A DNA stretch of 64,000 nucleotides from Flavobacterium cutihirudinis (GCF_003385895.1 NZ_QRDQ01000009.1:558001-622000); one strand, 5' to 3'. Positions 52,239-61,730 are shown, counted from the first letter of the stretch. A program made the numbers and translations. The notes: generated by a model not told the origin, from the letters alone.

Positions 52239-52274
52239 CAAAAAGCTTGTCCGTTACTGAACAAGCTTTTGTTT
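52239..52274. terminator. Bidirectional terminator between convergent genes
   Basis: AAAAGCTTGT (52241-52250) pairs with ACAAGCTTTT (52261-52270) across a 10-nt loop with A- and T-rich flanks. It lies between the small membrane protein (plus) and the MFS exporter (minus). Confidence 0.85.
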
Positions 52275-52291
52275 ATTTCTAAAAACCGAAA

Positions 52292-53539
52292 TTAAAGATT
52301 AGCATCTTTAACTTTGGCTTTCGCCAATTGGCTTACTCTATAAATTAGCAATACACTCAGCAAAGTAACTCCTGAAACCACAAGTCCTAAAATATCATAG
52401 TGTTCTAAAGGTGAAGTTTTTGTTTGCTGATGCACAATAAATCCGGCACAAACAGCTCCAATTCCACCAGCGATTTGCTGCAATGATGACGTTATCGACA
52501 TATAAGCACCACGATCCTGCATGTCAGGAATTGCAGTATTTAATGTTGTTGCCGGAATCATTCGGCTCATGATTCCCATAAATAAAATCATATTTAGGAC
52601 AACAATCTGCCAAAGTGGAATTGGACTTAAATTAGTGTAAATCAAAATCATAATTACAGAGAGAATAGATCCAGCAGCAAATAATTTGAACTTGCTTATT
52701 TTGTCACTTAATTTCCCGATAAGCGGCATAATAATAAGTACAGAAAGACCTGTAAAGAAAAACACCATTGGCAATTCTTCCTGACTTATATGAATATTGT
52801 TAACTAAATAAGCGCTTCCAAAAGGCTGCAACATAAAACCTCCTACCGAAAGAAAAGCAATTGCCATAAACCCAATCTGGTATTGTTTGTTGCTTAATGT
52901 ATGCCACAAATGCAAAAATGGGCTTTTGTCTGATTGCATTTCCAAGTGCTTTGTAATTGCCGGTAATTGCGTTAAAACTGCTGCCAGAATTAACAGCCCT
53001 AAAACCGCAATCATAATAAAGGTTGAATGCCAACCCCAATGATTAGCAAAAAATAATCCGGCAGGTATTCCAAGAATCTGACTCGATGCGTAGGCCATTT
53101 GGATAAATCCCATTACACGACCGCGTTGCTGAATCACAAATAAATCGGTTACAATAGCCAATGAAATAGAGCCAATTACACCTCCAAAAAGTCCTGTAAA
53201 AATACGCGCCATAAGCAGCATATGATAACTCGAAGAAAAAGCGCAAAAAACAGTTCCGATAATAAATCCGATGTAAAAGAAAATCAGTAATTTTTTTCTG
53301 TCGAATTTATCAGCAAAACCTGCAGCCAAAAGTCCAGAAATTCCAGCACTAAAAGCATACGCAGAAACGGCAAAACCAAAATCTGAAGTCGTCATGCTCA
53401 GCTTTTTCATTAAGATATCACCAAGCGGAGAAATTACGACGAAGTCTAATATTACGGTAAATTGCAAAAGCGCCAGTATGGCGATAATAATTTTTTGATG
53501 CGAAGTGAAAGCGGAGCTTTCTATGGTAGTTTTTTCCAT
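52292..53539 (-). CDS. MFS drug/sugar efflux transporter
   Basis: ATG 53539 (MEKTTIESSAF) is chosen, because the upstream ATG at 53575 would overlap the preceding small gene. The roughly 415-residue protein has 12 helices with DHA1-type motifs: LDFVVISPLGDIL in helix 1 and GFADKFDRKKLL as the loop 2-3 motif. RIFTGLFGGVIGSISLAIVTDLF and a GIPAGLFFANHWGWHSTF segment follow around helices 4-5. The gene is the last of a TetR-small protein-MFS operon, a common arrangement for inducible efflux. The substrate is unknown. Confidence 0.9.
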   Translation of the reverse strand: MEKTTIESSAFTSHQKIIIAILALLQFTVILDFVVISPLGDILMKKLSMTTSDFGFAVSAYAFSAGISGLLAAGFADKFDRKKLLIFFYIGFIIGTVFCAFSSSYHMLLMARIFTGLFGGVIGSISLAIVTDLFVIQQRGRVMGFIQMAYASSQILGIPAGLFFANHWGWHSTFIMIAVLGLLILAAVLTQLPAITKHLEMQSDKSPFLHLWHTLSNKQYQIGFMAIAFLSVGGFMLQPFGSAYLVNNIHISQEELPMVFFFTGLSVLIIMPLIGKLSDKISKFKLFAAGSILSVIMILIYTNLSPIPLWQIVVLNMILFMGIMSRMIPATTLNTAIPDMQDRGAYMSITSSLQQIAGGIGAVCAGFIVHQQTKTSPLEHYDILGLVVSGVTLLSVLLIYRVSQLAKAKVKDANL

Positions 53540-53556
53540 TTTTATATTATAAGTTT

Positions 53557-53784
53557 TTACGATAATTCTTGGCATTCAAAGCCCAAATCGCTTATTATTT
53601 TGATAATTTCTTGTGGTTTCAATGTTTCCGAAACCACTCGAAGAACGCAATCAACATCTTCACAATCAACGCTCCACTGCGCGATATTTTGATGATTGTT
53701 AAGTGCGTAATGCGCTGGACAATTAGATTCGATTGCGCTAATGTTTGTTTTAAAAATATGTATTGTGTTTAAATCTGTTTCCAT
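53557..53784 (-). CDS. Small HMA-like ferredoxin-fold protein without CxxC
   Basis: The 75-residue protein has the beta-alpha-beta pattern of heavy-metal-associated domains: IHIFKTNI, then WSVDCEDVDCVLRVVSE, then EIIKIISDLGFECQEL. The metal-binding CxxC loop is absent; ISAIESNCP stands in its place. It lies between tetR (6 bp) and the MFS gene (17 bp), so it belongs to that operon. It may bind a metal differently or act as a small ligand-binding partner. Confidence 0.75.
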   Translation of the reverse strand: METDLNTIHIFKTNISAIESNCPAHYALNNHQNIAQWSVDCEDVDCVLRVVSETLKPQEIIKIISDLGFECQELS

Positions 53785-53790
53785 AATTTT

Positions 53791-54387
53791 TCATGGTTTT
53801 AAGCCTTTAACTGTTGCCTGAAAGGCTTCTTTCATAATTTTTTCTGTGAGTACAAAAGGTTTTCCTCCCATACTTTTGCGCTCAGCATGCATGTTGAGCA
53901 AGGTATAAAGAGGTCCATAAGCCACGCACCAAAATGCCTCAAAATTCATTGGGAGAAGTTCTTTATTTCGAAGGGCATTTTCTATAAAATCTTTCATAAT
54001 GGTTCTGAAATCGGCAAACTCAGCAATCGAATCCAGTATGATTTCTCCGTGGGGAGAATGTCTGATGATTTCAAAAAATGCAACTTCTTTGGGGTATTTC
54101 ATTGCAAAGCTGGCGCGGTTTTCCCATTGTCTCCACAAACCTTCTTCAAATGGCATATCGGGCGAAAAGTCTTTTATGGTGCTTTTAAAAAACTTCAGCG
54201 CCATTTCGCCCCCAATTTTCTGAATTAAATCATCTTTGTCAGCATAATAAATATAGAGCGTACCAACAGAAATCGAACAGGCTTTAGCCAATTTGTTCAT
54301 GCTGAAACCTTGAAATCCTTCCTGTACAATCTGGTCAATCGCCATTTCGACAACCAATTTTTCTTTATCAGTATCTCTAACTCTCAT
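53791..54387 (-). CDS. TetR-family repressor
   Basis: I choose ATG 54387 (MRVRDTDKEKL); the longer frame begins with TTG inside a promoter-like element. The roughly 198-residue protein has the N-terminal TetR helix-turn-helix (about 10-55, GFQGFSMNKLAKACSISVGTLYIYYADKDDLI) and a helical ligand-binding domain. It heads an operon with the HMA-like protein and the MFS exporter and probably represses it until a toxic ligand binds. Confidence 0.92.
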   Translation of the reverse strand: MRVRDTDKEKLVVEMAIDQIVQEGFQGFSMNKLAKACSISVGTLYIYYADKDDLIQKIGGEMALKFFKSTIKDFSPDMPFEEGLWRQWENRASFAMKYPKEVAFFEIIRHSPHGEIILDSIAEFADFRTIMKDFIENALRNKELLPMNFEAFWCVAYGPLYTLLNMHAERKSMGGKPFVLTEKIMKEAFQATVKGLKP

Positions 54388-54399
54388 ATCTTTTTTTTG

Positions 54400-54407
54400 C
54401 AAATATA
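54400..54407 (-). promoter_or_regulatory. Candidate -7 element of the tetR operon
   Basis: The minus strand reads TATATTTG, an exact TAnnTTTG, 13 bp before ATG 54387. Loose AATAAAT/ATTTATT inverted repeats at 54412-54418 and 54435-54441 might be an operator. No -33 element is clear. Confidence 0.3.
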
Positions 54408-54643
54408 AAACAATAAATGAATGAACGCTTTTTTATTTATTTATTTTTTTGATGTTTTTTTGGAAAAAGAAGCAAGAGGCAAGATTTTGAAGAATTTTAG
54501 AATACTTGAAGTTTTAAACTTGATTAAATGAATTTCAACAAAATAAAATCCATAAAAAAAGTCCGCAAACAAAACGCTCACAGACTTTAAAACACACAGC
54601 AACTAATCACTTTCCCATTCACTCACAATTCACAATTCATAAC

Positions 54644-55243
54644 TTAATAATAGATATTTAAAATAATACTGGTTTTAGAAGCGTCTATTATCTTTTCAAG
54701 TCTTTTAAAGAAAGCTTCATTCACCATCGGGCAGCCGTGGCTTCTGGAAATATAATAATCCTGCTCCTGTTCAGGAACCGCGGAATACGAATGCAAAACC
54801 ACAGCTCTCTTAAAGGCATTGCTATTTGTTTGATCCAGGCCGGCTAATTTGTAAGCTTTTCCAAATATTCCGTTGTACGATTTCCGAATTGAGTAACGCC
54901 CTAAAGATGTCGCATTAGAATTGGGTTCGTTGCTGAATTTAAGATCTCCAGCAATTCCGGTTTCGGAACCGCAGCCATGAGCCACAAGTCCTTCATCTAA
55001 AATCTTATCATTTTCCAAATCATAAACGAAGAATCGGTTTTTGCCTGATTTGATTTTCATATCGATAAAAAAAGCAATTTTATTGTTATATGAATTGCTG
55101 GTTTTCATCATTTCCTTTACTTCAGAAAGCTTACTATTAAATCGTTCAACATCTGAAGTTGTCCAGTTTTCTTTTCCTGATAGTGCTTTTGGAACTCCAA
55201 TAAATGATACAGTAAGGAATACTATTAAATTGAAAAATTTCAT
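54644..55243 (-). CDS. Murein L,D-transpeptidase-like secreted protein
   Basis: The 199-residue protein has a signal peptide (to about 22, GVPKALSG) and an L,D-transpeptidase catalytic-type domain. FFIDMKIKSGKNRFFVYDLEN leads into VAHGCGSE, and the active-site region reads VVLHSY...ISRSHGCPMV, with His and the nucleophilic Cys in SHGCPMV. Enzymes of this kind cross-link peptidoglycan through L,D-bonds or attach proteins to it. It stands alone between AT-rich gaps. Confidence 0.85.
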   Translation of the reverse strand: MKFFNLIVFLTVSFIGVPKALSGKENWTTSDVERFNSKLSEVKEMMKTSNSYNNKIAFFIDMKIKSGKNRFFVYDLENDKILDEGLVAHGCGSETGIAGDLKFSNEPNSNATSLGRYSIRKSYNGIFGKAYKLAGLDQTNSNAFKRAVVLHSYSAVPEQEQDYYISRSHGCPMVNEAFFKRLEKIIDASKTSIILNIYY

Positions 55244-55598
55244 AAAAGTGGTATTTAAAATTTCACCAAACAGCTTTAAAAAAAACTGTTTTATTTTGGT
55301 GCAAATTTATCCCGACACATTACAAATAACGCTACCACAAAAGACTAAAAAACAACACATTAAGATTTAAAATAAATTTATATTTTTAAGAATCCAACAA
55401 AAAAAGCCTTTAAAATAAGGGATTTCGGGTTCCTTTTTGATTTTATCTCTTGTTTGTTTGAAGATCTACTTTCTTTGAATCACAAACAAAACTAACACAT
55501 TGATTAAAAGAATTTTACAATAAGAATTTTAAGACTAATGCTTTTTTATATGGCTAATATTATATAACTTGCAGTAGCTTTAACAAATACCACACATT
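55244..55598. other. 355-bp divergent intergenic region
   Basis: The gap separates the L,D-transpeptidase-like gene (minus) from the Tyr/Gly-rich secreted protein gene (plus). It must hold promoters for both. TAGCTTTA at 55575-55582 is a 7/8 match to TAnnTTTG for the plus gene, but no TTTG lies at the right distance. Nothing else stands out. Confidence 0.35.
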
Positions 55599-56717
55599 AT
55601 GAAAAAATTTCTATTCTTTTTTTTAGCAGTTGTGATTAGTTTATCAGGCCAATCTGTTTTTTCGCAATCAGGTGAAGATGCACCGGCTTTGAATCTTCCT
55701 GGAGATAATCTGGATCTTTATGCCGTCTTGACGCTCTTTCAAAAGTCAAAAACTATTGAAGAATTCGAAACAGCATTAAATAAAAAAGAAACCGGAATTA
55801 ATAATCTTGATCTTAATCTGGATAAAAAAGTAGATTTTATAAAAGTCACTACAACGAAAAAAGATAATTCTTTCACGTTTGTACTTCAAGATGCAGTTAG
55901 CAAAAGTGAAACTCAGGATGTTGCTGTTATTTTAGTGAATAAAGATAAAAATGGAAAAGTTAGCATTCAGTGCGTAGGAGATGAAGATCTTTATGGTAAA
56001 GATTATGTTATTGAACCAAAAAGTACTCCTGCAGTTACCGCAAATCCAGGCTATCAGGGTTCTAACCCAGTTACGGTAAATGTTCCTGCTACAACTGTAG
56101 TGGTAGAGTCGGCACCAATCGTTCAATATGTTTATTCACCAGCTTATGTGCCTTATTATCCTCCTTATTACTATGGATATTATCCTCCTTATTTTGCCGC
56201 ATTTACAGTTCTTGCGGTAGGTATTTACCGTCATAATAACTGGTATCATGGTGGATATTATGGAGGACATTACAGTCGTAATACAGTAATTATTAATAAC
56301 AACAACAGAAACAGCATTAATCATTACAATAATAATAGAAACAGATCCAATACGGTAGCTAACAACAATAGAAATGGACGCTACGGAAATGGTAATCGTG
56401 CGGGCAATACCGGAGTATCTAACCGAATGTCAAATGGTTCCGGAAATCGTGCATCTGCCGGAACGTCTGACAGAAAATTAAATGGTTCAGGAAATCGCGC
56501 TTCTACAGGAGTATCAGACAGATCTGCAAATCGTCCTTCAGCAGGAACTTCAGACAGAGGTTCATCATTTGATCGCCCTTCAACATCAAATCGCAGTTCT
56601 TCTAATTTTAATTCTGGCGGACGTACAAGATCAGGCGGAAGCAGTTTTAGTGGCGGAGGCGGTGGATTCCACGGCGGAGGCGGCGGTGGTTTTGGCGGCG
56701 GAGGTCGTAGACGATAA
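55599..56717 (+). CDS. Secreted Tyr/Asn/Gly-rich low-complexity protein
   Basis: The 372-residue protein has a signal peptide (to about 22, SVFSQ) and a folded N-terminal part (about 25-150, alpha/beta). A Pro/Tyr tract (YYPPYYYGYYPPY, about 185-205) and one hydrophobic segment follow. An Asn/Arg-rich stretch then leads to imperfect repeats of the form NGSGNRASAGTSDR and a final Gly-rich tail ending GGGGRRR. Low complexity of this sort suggests an extracellular matrix, cell-surface or self-associating protein. I do not recognise a named family. A long palindromic terminator follows. Confidence 0.75.
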   Translation: MKKFLFFFLAVVISLSGQSVFSQSGEDAPALNLPGDNLDLYAVLTLFQKSKTIEEFETALNKKETGINNLDLNLDKKVDFIKVTTTKKDNSFTFVLQDAVSKSETQDVAVILVNKDKNGKVSIQCVGDEDLYGKDYVIEPKSTPAVTANPGYQGSNPVTVNVPATTVVVESAPIVQYVYSPAYVPYYPPYYYGYYPPYFAAFTVLAVGIYRHNNWYHGGYYGGHYSRNTVIINNNNRNSINHYNNNRNRSNTVANNNRNGRYGNGNRAGNTGVSNRMSNGSGNRASAGTSDRKLNGSGNRASTGVSDRSANRPSAGTSDRGSSFDRPSTSNRSSSNFNSGGRTRSGGSSFSGGGGGFHGGGGGGFGGGGRRR

Positions 56718-56731
56718 ATAAAACGCTATTA

Positions 56732-56777
56732 AAATAAAAAGTGATTGAATAAAATTTTATTCAATCACTTTTTATTT
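56732..56777. terminator. Perfect 46-bp palindromic bidirectional terminator
   Basis: The two halves (56732-56754 and 56755-56777) are exact reverse complements, with core AGTGATTGAAT/ATTCAATCACT and A/T runs on the outside. It ends the Gly-rich protein gene on the plus strand and the NTF2-like lipoprotein gene on the minus strand. Confidence 0.85.
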
Positions 56778-56792
56778 ATATCGGATTTTGTT

Positions 56793-57275
56793 TTACTCAG
56801 TAGCCTGCCCATCAGAAGCACTCATATCTCTGACACAAACATATTTACCATCTTTCTTTTCAAACAAGCTAATGTAATTCCCGGTAGAAAGCGTTGCATT
56901 TGTCGAATCAACCAAAGTATAAGCACCGGTTTCGACAACCTGATTTCCATCATTCGACACAAAAACTTCAGTTGTCTTAAATGAAATTTTGTTTGAACTT
57001 GCTACTGCATCGGCTTTTAAAAACTCTACAATTGCTGCTTTTCCAACTAATGGCGCGCGATTCTGATAAAAAGTTATCGCATTGTCATCATAATAGCCAA
57101 TACTTTTTATTTCGCCAGAATTATAAACAGCAGCAAATTCATCTTCTTTGGCCTGAATTTCTTTTTTAACCTGCTCTTTATCGACCGCTATGGGCTCTTC
57201 TTTTTTTGTGTTGCAAGCAAACATTACAGTTAAGACACTCAACAACGCCAGTCCTTTTAACATCTTGTTTTTCAT
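56793..57275 (-). CDS. NTF2-like (DUF4440/SnoaL-type) lipoprotein
   Basis: The 160-residue protein has a lipoprotein signal (VLTVMFACN, Cys about 21). The mature part is an NTF2-like cone: KEDEFAAVYNSGEIKSIGYYDDNAITFYQNRAPLVGKAAIVEFL, then a beta-rich TGAYTLVDSTNATLSTGNYISLFEKKDGKYVCVRDM. Such proteins include ketosteroid-isomerase relatives and ligand carriers. It is a single gene between a terminator and a divergent region and has no functional clue from neighbours. Confidence 0.82.
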   Translation of the reverse strand: MKNKMLKGLALLSVLTVMFACNTKKEEPIAVDKEQVKKEIQAKEDEFAAVYNSGEIKSIGYYDDNAITFYQNRAPLVGKAAIVEFLKADAVASSNKISFKTTEVFVSNDGNQVVETGAYTLVDSTNATLSTGNYISLFEKKDGKYVCVRDMSASDGQATE

Positions 57276-57588
57276 ATATTTAAAGATTTAAAATACTTAA
57301 TAAAAGTACTTATAAAATTTAGAAAATCAAATTTTACAGAAAAAAACTTTTCTTACACTTATACTATTTCACCATAAACTTAAAAACGCGTTCTACCTAC
57401 TTTACGCAGTCTTTAGTAATCAAAAATAAAAATGCAAATAATAGACTCATTTTATTGTGCTTAATTCTAAACCAAGCCATTATCATATATTAGGGTAAAA
57501 TTGACTATTTGTTAAAAAATTAGCATTATATTAGCACATACAAAAGCTATTTAACATTTCTAAATTATCAGGAAAACACAATATAAAA
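57276..57588. other. 313-bp divergent intergenic region
   Basis: The gap lies between the NTF2-like lipoprotein (minus) and the response regulator (plus). TTTG at 57508-57511 followed after 20 nt by TA at 57532 could be part of a promoter for the plus operon, but the -7 element is poor. No other feature is evident. Confidence 0.35.
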
Positions 57589-58035
57589 ATGAACAAACAT
57601 TACAACCTTTTACTAGCTGATGATGATGATGATGACTGTTCTTTTTTTAAGGAAGCACTTGATGAATTGTCATTGCCTGTATCTCTTGTAACTGTCAATG
57701 ATGGTGTTCAGCTTATGGATCATCTAGTTGCAAAGGAATCAAATGACTTACCTGACATTCTTTTTCTTGATCTAAATATGCCTCGCAAAAATGGTCACGA
57801 ATGTTTGAAAGAAATAAAAGAAAAAGAGGCACTAAAAGATCTTCCTATTGTTATTTTCTCTACCTCACTCGATATAGAAATTGTCGATTTGATGTACACA
57901 AAAGGTGCGACTTATTATATTCGAAAACCTGGTGAATTTTCTAAACTAAAATCAGTAATCAATAATGCTTTGATTACCACTCTCGAAAATAATCTAAAAC
58001 AGCCTGCACGAGAGCAATTTGTTCTTATGCCCTAA
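57589..58035 (+). CDS. Receiver-only response regulator (Rcp1-like)
   Basis: The 148-residue protein is a lone CheY-type receiver. The acidic cluster LLADDDDDDCSFF opens it, the phosphoacceptor is Asp61 in LFLDLNMPRKNG, IFSTS carries the Thr/Ser switch, and YYIRKPGEF holds the conserved Lys-Pro. There is no output domain. It starts 10 bp before the histidine kinase gene and is probably the kinase's partner, passing phosphate to another protein, as in phytochrome-Rcp1 pairs. Confidence 0.93.
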   Translation: MNKHYNLLLADDDDDDCSFFKEALDELSLPVSLVTVNDGVQLMDHLVAKESNDLPDILFLDLNMPRKNGHECLKEIKEKEALKDLPIVIFSTSLDIEIVDLMYTKGATYYIRKPGEFSKLKSVINNALITTLENNLKQPAREQFVLMP

Positions 58036-58045
58036 TTTTTAAGGA

Positions 58046-61000
58046 ATGAGCCACAAGGAACATTATTTTCTAGCCGATGGCGGTGAGATGGGCGCTCTAA
58101 TACGAGCCAAAAACTGGAGCACAACACCATTGGGCTCTCCTGATTTATGGCCTCAAAGTTTGCGTACAATGGTCTCCGTAGTGCTCAATAATCCTTTTGG
58201 AATGTACATTGCCTGGGGAAATGATTTTACCCAAATCTACAACGACGCTTTTCGTCCTATTTTAGGCTCATCAAAACATCCTGATGCGTTGGGTATAAGC
58301 TCACTCGAAACATTTTCAGAAATTTGGTCCACTATCGGGCCAATGTTTCAAGATGTAATGAACGGAAAAGCTGTCGGTTTTCCAGATCTTATGGTCGTTT
58401 TAAACCGAAACGGATATGATGAGGAATGTTATTTTGACTTTTCATACAGCCCAATTAAAAAAGAAGATGGCGAAGTTGGCGGTATTCTTGTAACTGTAAT
58501 TGAAACGACCGAAAAAAATGAAAAACTTCTGGCACAATCCAAAGTAAAAGAAAGTGAACAGAAAATAAGACAATTAGTCGAAAATGCACCATTCCCAATT
58601 GGTGTGTATGTAGGAAAGGAAAAACGAATCGAACTCGCAAATCAGTCCATTATGGACGTTTGGGGAAAGGGAAATGATGTTGTTGGGAAATTATACACCG
58701 AGATTTTACCAGAACTTGAAAATCAAGCCATTTTTGAACAAATAAATACTGTTTTTGAAACTGGCGAGGCTTTTCACAATAAAAATGCCCGTGTAGATAT
58801 TGTGATGAACGGCATACTGGAAAGCTTTTATTTCAATTATAGTTTTACACCAATTTATGATATAAATGGAAATATTTATGGTGTAATGAATACAGCCGCA
58901 GAAATTACGGACCTTCATCTTGCTACCAAAAAAATAGAAGAGGCCGACAAGCGTTTTCGTGATACTGTAAAACAAGCTCCTATAGGAATTACCATTTTAC
59001 GCGGACCTGAATATATGGTCGAAATGGCCAATGAAGCTTATTTAAAAATTGTTGACCGCGAAGAAAACACTTTTGTAGGAAGGCCGTTGTTTGAATCGCT
59101 TCCGGAAGTTAGAGAAAGTGTAAATTCTCTTTTAAGCGATGTTTTGACAACCGGAGTTCCTTTTCATGGATATGAAGTTCCAATTCCGTTAAACCGCTAC
59201 GGAAAACTTGATGTTTCTTATTTTGATTTTCTTTATAGTCCGTTGAAAGAGGAAAACGGAGAGATCACCGGAATCATCGTTACTGTCACTGAAGTAAGTG
59301 AAAAAGTAGAGGTTCGCAAAAAAATCGAGCTCAATGAAGAAAGGCTCAAAATTATTGTTGAAGCCAGTGAACTTGGAACTTGGGAATTAAACCTCAAAGA
59401 AAAACAAGTGCATTATTCACAGCGTTATCTCGAAATTGTAACCGGAAATAAAGAAGATGTAGATTTAAATCATGAACAAATTCTTTCTCATGTTCATCCT
59501 GATGATTTAGAAATAAGAAATCATGCCTATAATGAAGCATTAATTACCGGAATAATTAATTATGAATTGAGAGTAATCTGGGCTGATAAATCAGTGCATT
59601 GGGTTGAAGCCAAAGGAAAAGTTTTTTTTGATGCTGATAAAAATCCGGAAAAATTACTGGGAACAGTAAGAGATATAACTGATGAAAAACACCATCAACA
59701 AATATTGGAAGAAAGTGAAAAACGCTTTCGCTCCTTAACAGAAAGTATTCCCCAATTAATTTGGGAAACTGATGAGAAAGGAAATTCGTTGTTTGCCTCT
59801 GGAAAATGGTTTGAATATACCGGAATTTACCCCGAAGGAGATAAGGTCTGGAAAGAAATGATTCACCCTGACGATTACGAAGAAAACATAAAAATTTGGA
59901 GTCATAGTCTCAAAACAGGAGAGCTTTACCGCTGTGATGTCCGTCTTAGACGATTTGACGGCAATTACAGATGGCATACCGTTATTGGCGAACCTGTTTT
60001 TAACGAAGAAAATAAAATTATAAAATGGGTGGGTGCTTTTACTGATATTCATACAGAAAAAGCATTTACAAATGAGCTGGAACAACAGGTTAACGCTAGA
60101 ACCAGAGAATTGATTCTGATGAATGAATCACTTCAAAAAAGTGAAGAACGTTATCATTTAATGGTTGAAGAGGTACAGGATTATGCTATTTTATACCTAA
60201 ATCATGAAGGTATCGTTGAAAACTGGAATCAGGGTGCCGAAAAAATTAAAGGTTATAAAGCAGAAGAAATTATAGGAAAAAGTTTTTCTGAATTCTACAC
60301 CGAATCGGATCGAAAAAACAATCTTCCTCAGACTTTATTAAATTTAGCGATTCAAAAAGGAAAAGCCAGTCATGAAGGATGGCGTGTTCGCAAAGACAAA
60401 ACACTTTTTTGGGCAAATGTAACGATTACAGCGGTTCATAATAAAAAAAATCAGGTAATTGGTTTTTCAAAAATGACACATGATCTTACAGAAAAAAAAG
60501 CGGCTGATGACATGCTTAGGCAAAATGCTTTAGAATTGGAACAGAAAAATCAGGAACTTGAAAAAATGAATCAGGAGCTTCAGTCTTTTGCCTATATATC
60601 AAGTCATGATCTTCAGGAACCTTTGCGAAAAATCCAAACTTTTGCCACTCAGATTATGGAAAAAGAATCTGACAATTTATCGGATTATGGGAAGGATAAA
60701 TTTCAAAGAATGCAAAATGCTGCGCAACGCATGCAAACACTAATCAACGATTTGCTTTCCTATTCGAAAACAAATGTTCAGGAAAGAATTTTTGAAAAAA
60801 CAGATATTGGCAAAATTGTAAATGAAGTTAGAGAAGATTTAAAAGAAGAAATTGAACAAAAGAACGCAAAAATTGAAAGTTCTGAAAATTGCAAGGCCAA
60901 TATTATTCCCTTTCAAATCAGACAACTTTTGTACAATTTAGTGAGCAATTCACTTAAATTTTCAAATCCCGAAAATCAGATTATTATTAAAATCAAAAGC

Positions 61001-61276
61001 GAAATTGCCAAAGGCTCCATTTTAAACAATGAAAAATTACTTCCTGAAAAGGATTATTGCCATATTAAAATTGAAGATAACGGTATTGGTTTTGAACAAC
61101 AATACAGCTCGAAAATCTTTGAAGTTTTTCAGCGTTTGCACGGAAAACTCGAATATACCGGAACAGGAATTGGGCTCGCGATTGTAAAAAAAATTGTTGA
61201 CAACCACAATGGCATCATAACTGCCAAAGGCGAATTGAATAAAGGAGCTACTTTTGATATTTATATTCCGATATAA
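58046..61276 (+). CDS. Six-PAS soluble histidine kinase
   Basis: The 1076-residue protein has no membrane helix. By eye it contains six PAS-type domains at about 25-160, 175-295, 305-430, 440-560, 560-690 and 705-830. The HisKA dimerisation domain (about 845-905) has His854 in SSHDLQEPLRK. The HATPase domain (about 935-1076) has LLYNLVSNSLKFSNP, EDNGIGF and TGTGIGLAIVKKIV. The HisKA subtype is that of cytosolic, phytochrome-like kinases. It follows a receiver-only regulator after 10 bp. It could sense light, redox or small ligands; no chromophore site is visible. Confidence 0.93.
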   Translation: MSHKEHYFLADGGEMGALIRAKNWSTTPLGSPDLWPQSLRTMVSVVLNNPFGMYIAWGNDFTQIYNDAFRPILGSSKHPDALGISSLETFSEIWSTIGPMFQDVMNGKAVGFPDLMVVLNRNGYDEECYFDFSYSPIKKEDGEVGGILVTVIETTEKNEKLLAQSKVKESEQKIRQLVENAPFPIGVYVGKEKRIELANQSIMDVWGKGNDVVGKLYTEILPELENQAIFEQINTVFETGEAFHNKNARVDIVMNGILESFYFNYSFTPIYDINGNIYGVMNTAAEITDLHLATKKIEEADKRFRDTVKQAPIGITILRGPEYMVEMANEAYLKIVDREENTFVGRPLFESLPEVRESVNSLLSDVLTTGVPFHGYEVPIPLNRYGKLDVSYFDFLYSPLKEENGEITGIIVTVTEVSEKVEVRKKIELNEERLKIIVEASELGTWELNLKEKQVHYSQRYLEIVTGNKEDVDLNHEQILSHVHPDDLEIRNHAYNEALITGIINYELRVIWADKSVHWVEAKGKVFFDADKNPEKLLGTVRDITDEKHHQQILEESEKRFRSLTESIPQLIWETDEKGNSLFASGKWFEYTGIYPEGDKVWKEMIHPDDYEENIKIWSHSLKTGELYRCDVRLRRFDGNYRWHTVIGEPVFNEENKIIKWVGAFTDIHTEKAFTNELEQQVNARTRELILMNESLQKSEERYHLMVEEVQDYAILYLNHEGIVENWNQGAEKIKGYKAEEIIGKSFSEFYTESDRKNNLPQTLLNLAIQKGKASHEGWRVRKDKTLFWANVTITAVHNKKNQVIGFSKMTHDLTEKKAADDMLRQNALELEQKNQELEKMNQELQSFAYISSHDLQEPLRKIQTFATQIMEKESDNLSDYGKDKFQRMQNAAQRMQTLINDLLSYSKTNVQERIFEKTDIGKIVNEVREDLKEEIEQKNAKIESSENCKANIIPFQIRQLLYNLVSNSLKFSNPENQIIIKIKSEIAKGSILNNEKLLPEKDYCHIKIEDNGIGFEQQYSSKIFEVFQRLHGKLEYTGTGIGLAIVKKIVDNHNGIITAKGELNKGATFDIYIPI

Positions 61277-61295
61277 TTTTAAAATTTAAGAGACT

Positions 61296-61688
61296 ATGAA
61301 AAGGCTATTATTTACACTATCACTGCTGTTTTTTACTTCAGTATTTTTCGCACAAAGCCAAGATCCTTCATCGAAGCGAATCGTTGGAAGTTGGTTTTCT
61401 AACACAAACCGAAATACAAAATGGATCTTTACTCAGGATGGAAAACTTTACAACTATGATAAAGATATAATGAAAGTGATGTATAAATACTCCATATCAA
61501 ATAGTTGTCAGAACAATTCAAGCGATACTTCAGAATTTATAACTTTAAGAGACAGGGACGGAAATGAGTTTTGCTTTAAAATAAATGGAATAAATGAAAA
61601 CAAAAATGGCATTTTGTCGCTTATCAATATGAGCAATATGCAGCCTCTCATTCTTGTAAATAATGTAAATTTAAAAATTGCACAATAG
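61296..61688 (+). CDS. Small secreted lipocalin-like protein
   Basis: The 130-residue protein has a signal peptide (SLLFFTSVFFAQS). The mature part opens with SKRIVGSWFSNTNRNTKWIFTQDGKLYNYD, a pattern often seen in small lipocalin-like or DUF-type beta-barrels of Bacteroidetes. It begins 19 bp after the histidine kinase stop, so it could be co-transcribed. No specific function is assigned. Confidence 0.75.
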   Translation: MKRLLFTLSLLFFTSVFFAQSQDPSSKRIVGSWFSNTNRNTKWIFTQDGKLYNYDKDIMKVMYKYSISNSCQNNSSDTSEFITLRDRDGNEFCFKINGINENKNGILSLINMSNMQPLILVNNVNLKIAQ

Positions 61689-61730
61689 CATTAAAAGAGG
61701 TTTACTTATTTAAAAGAAAAATAGAATAAA

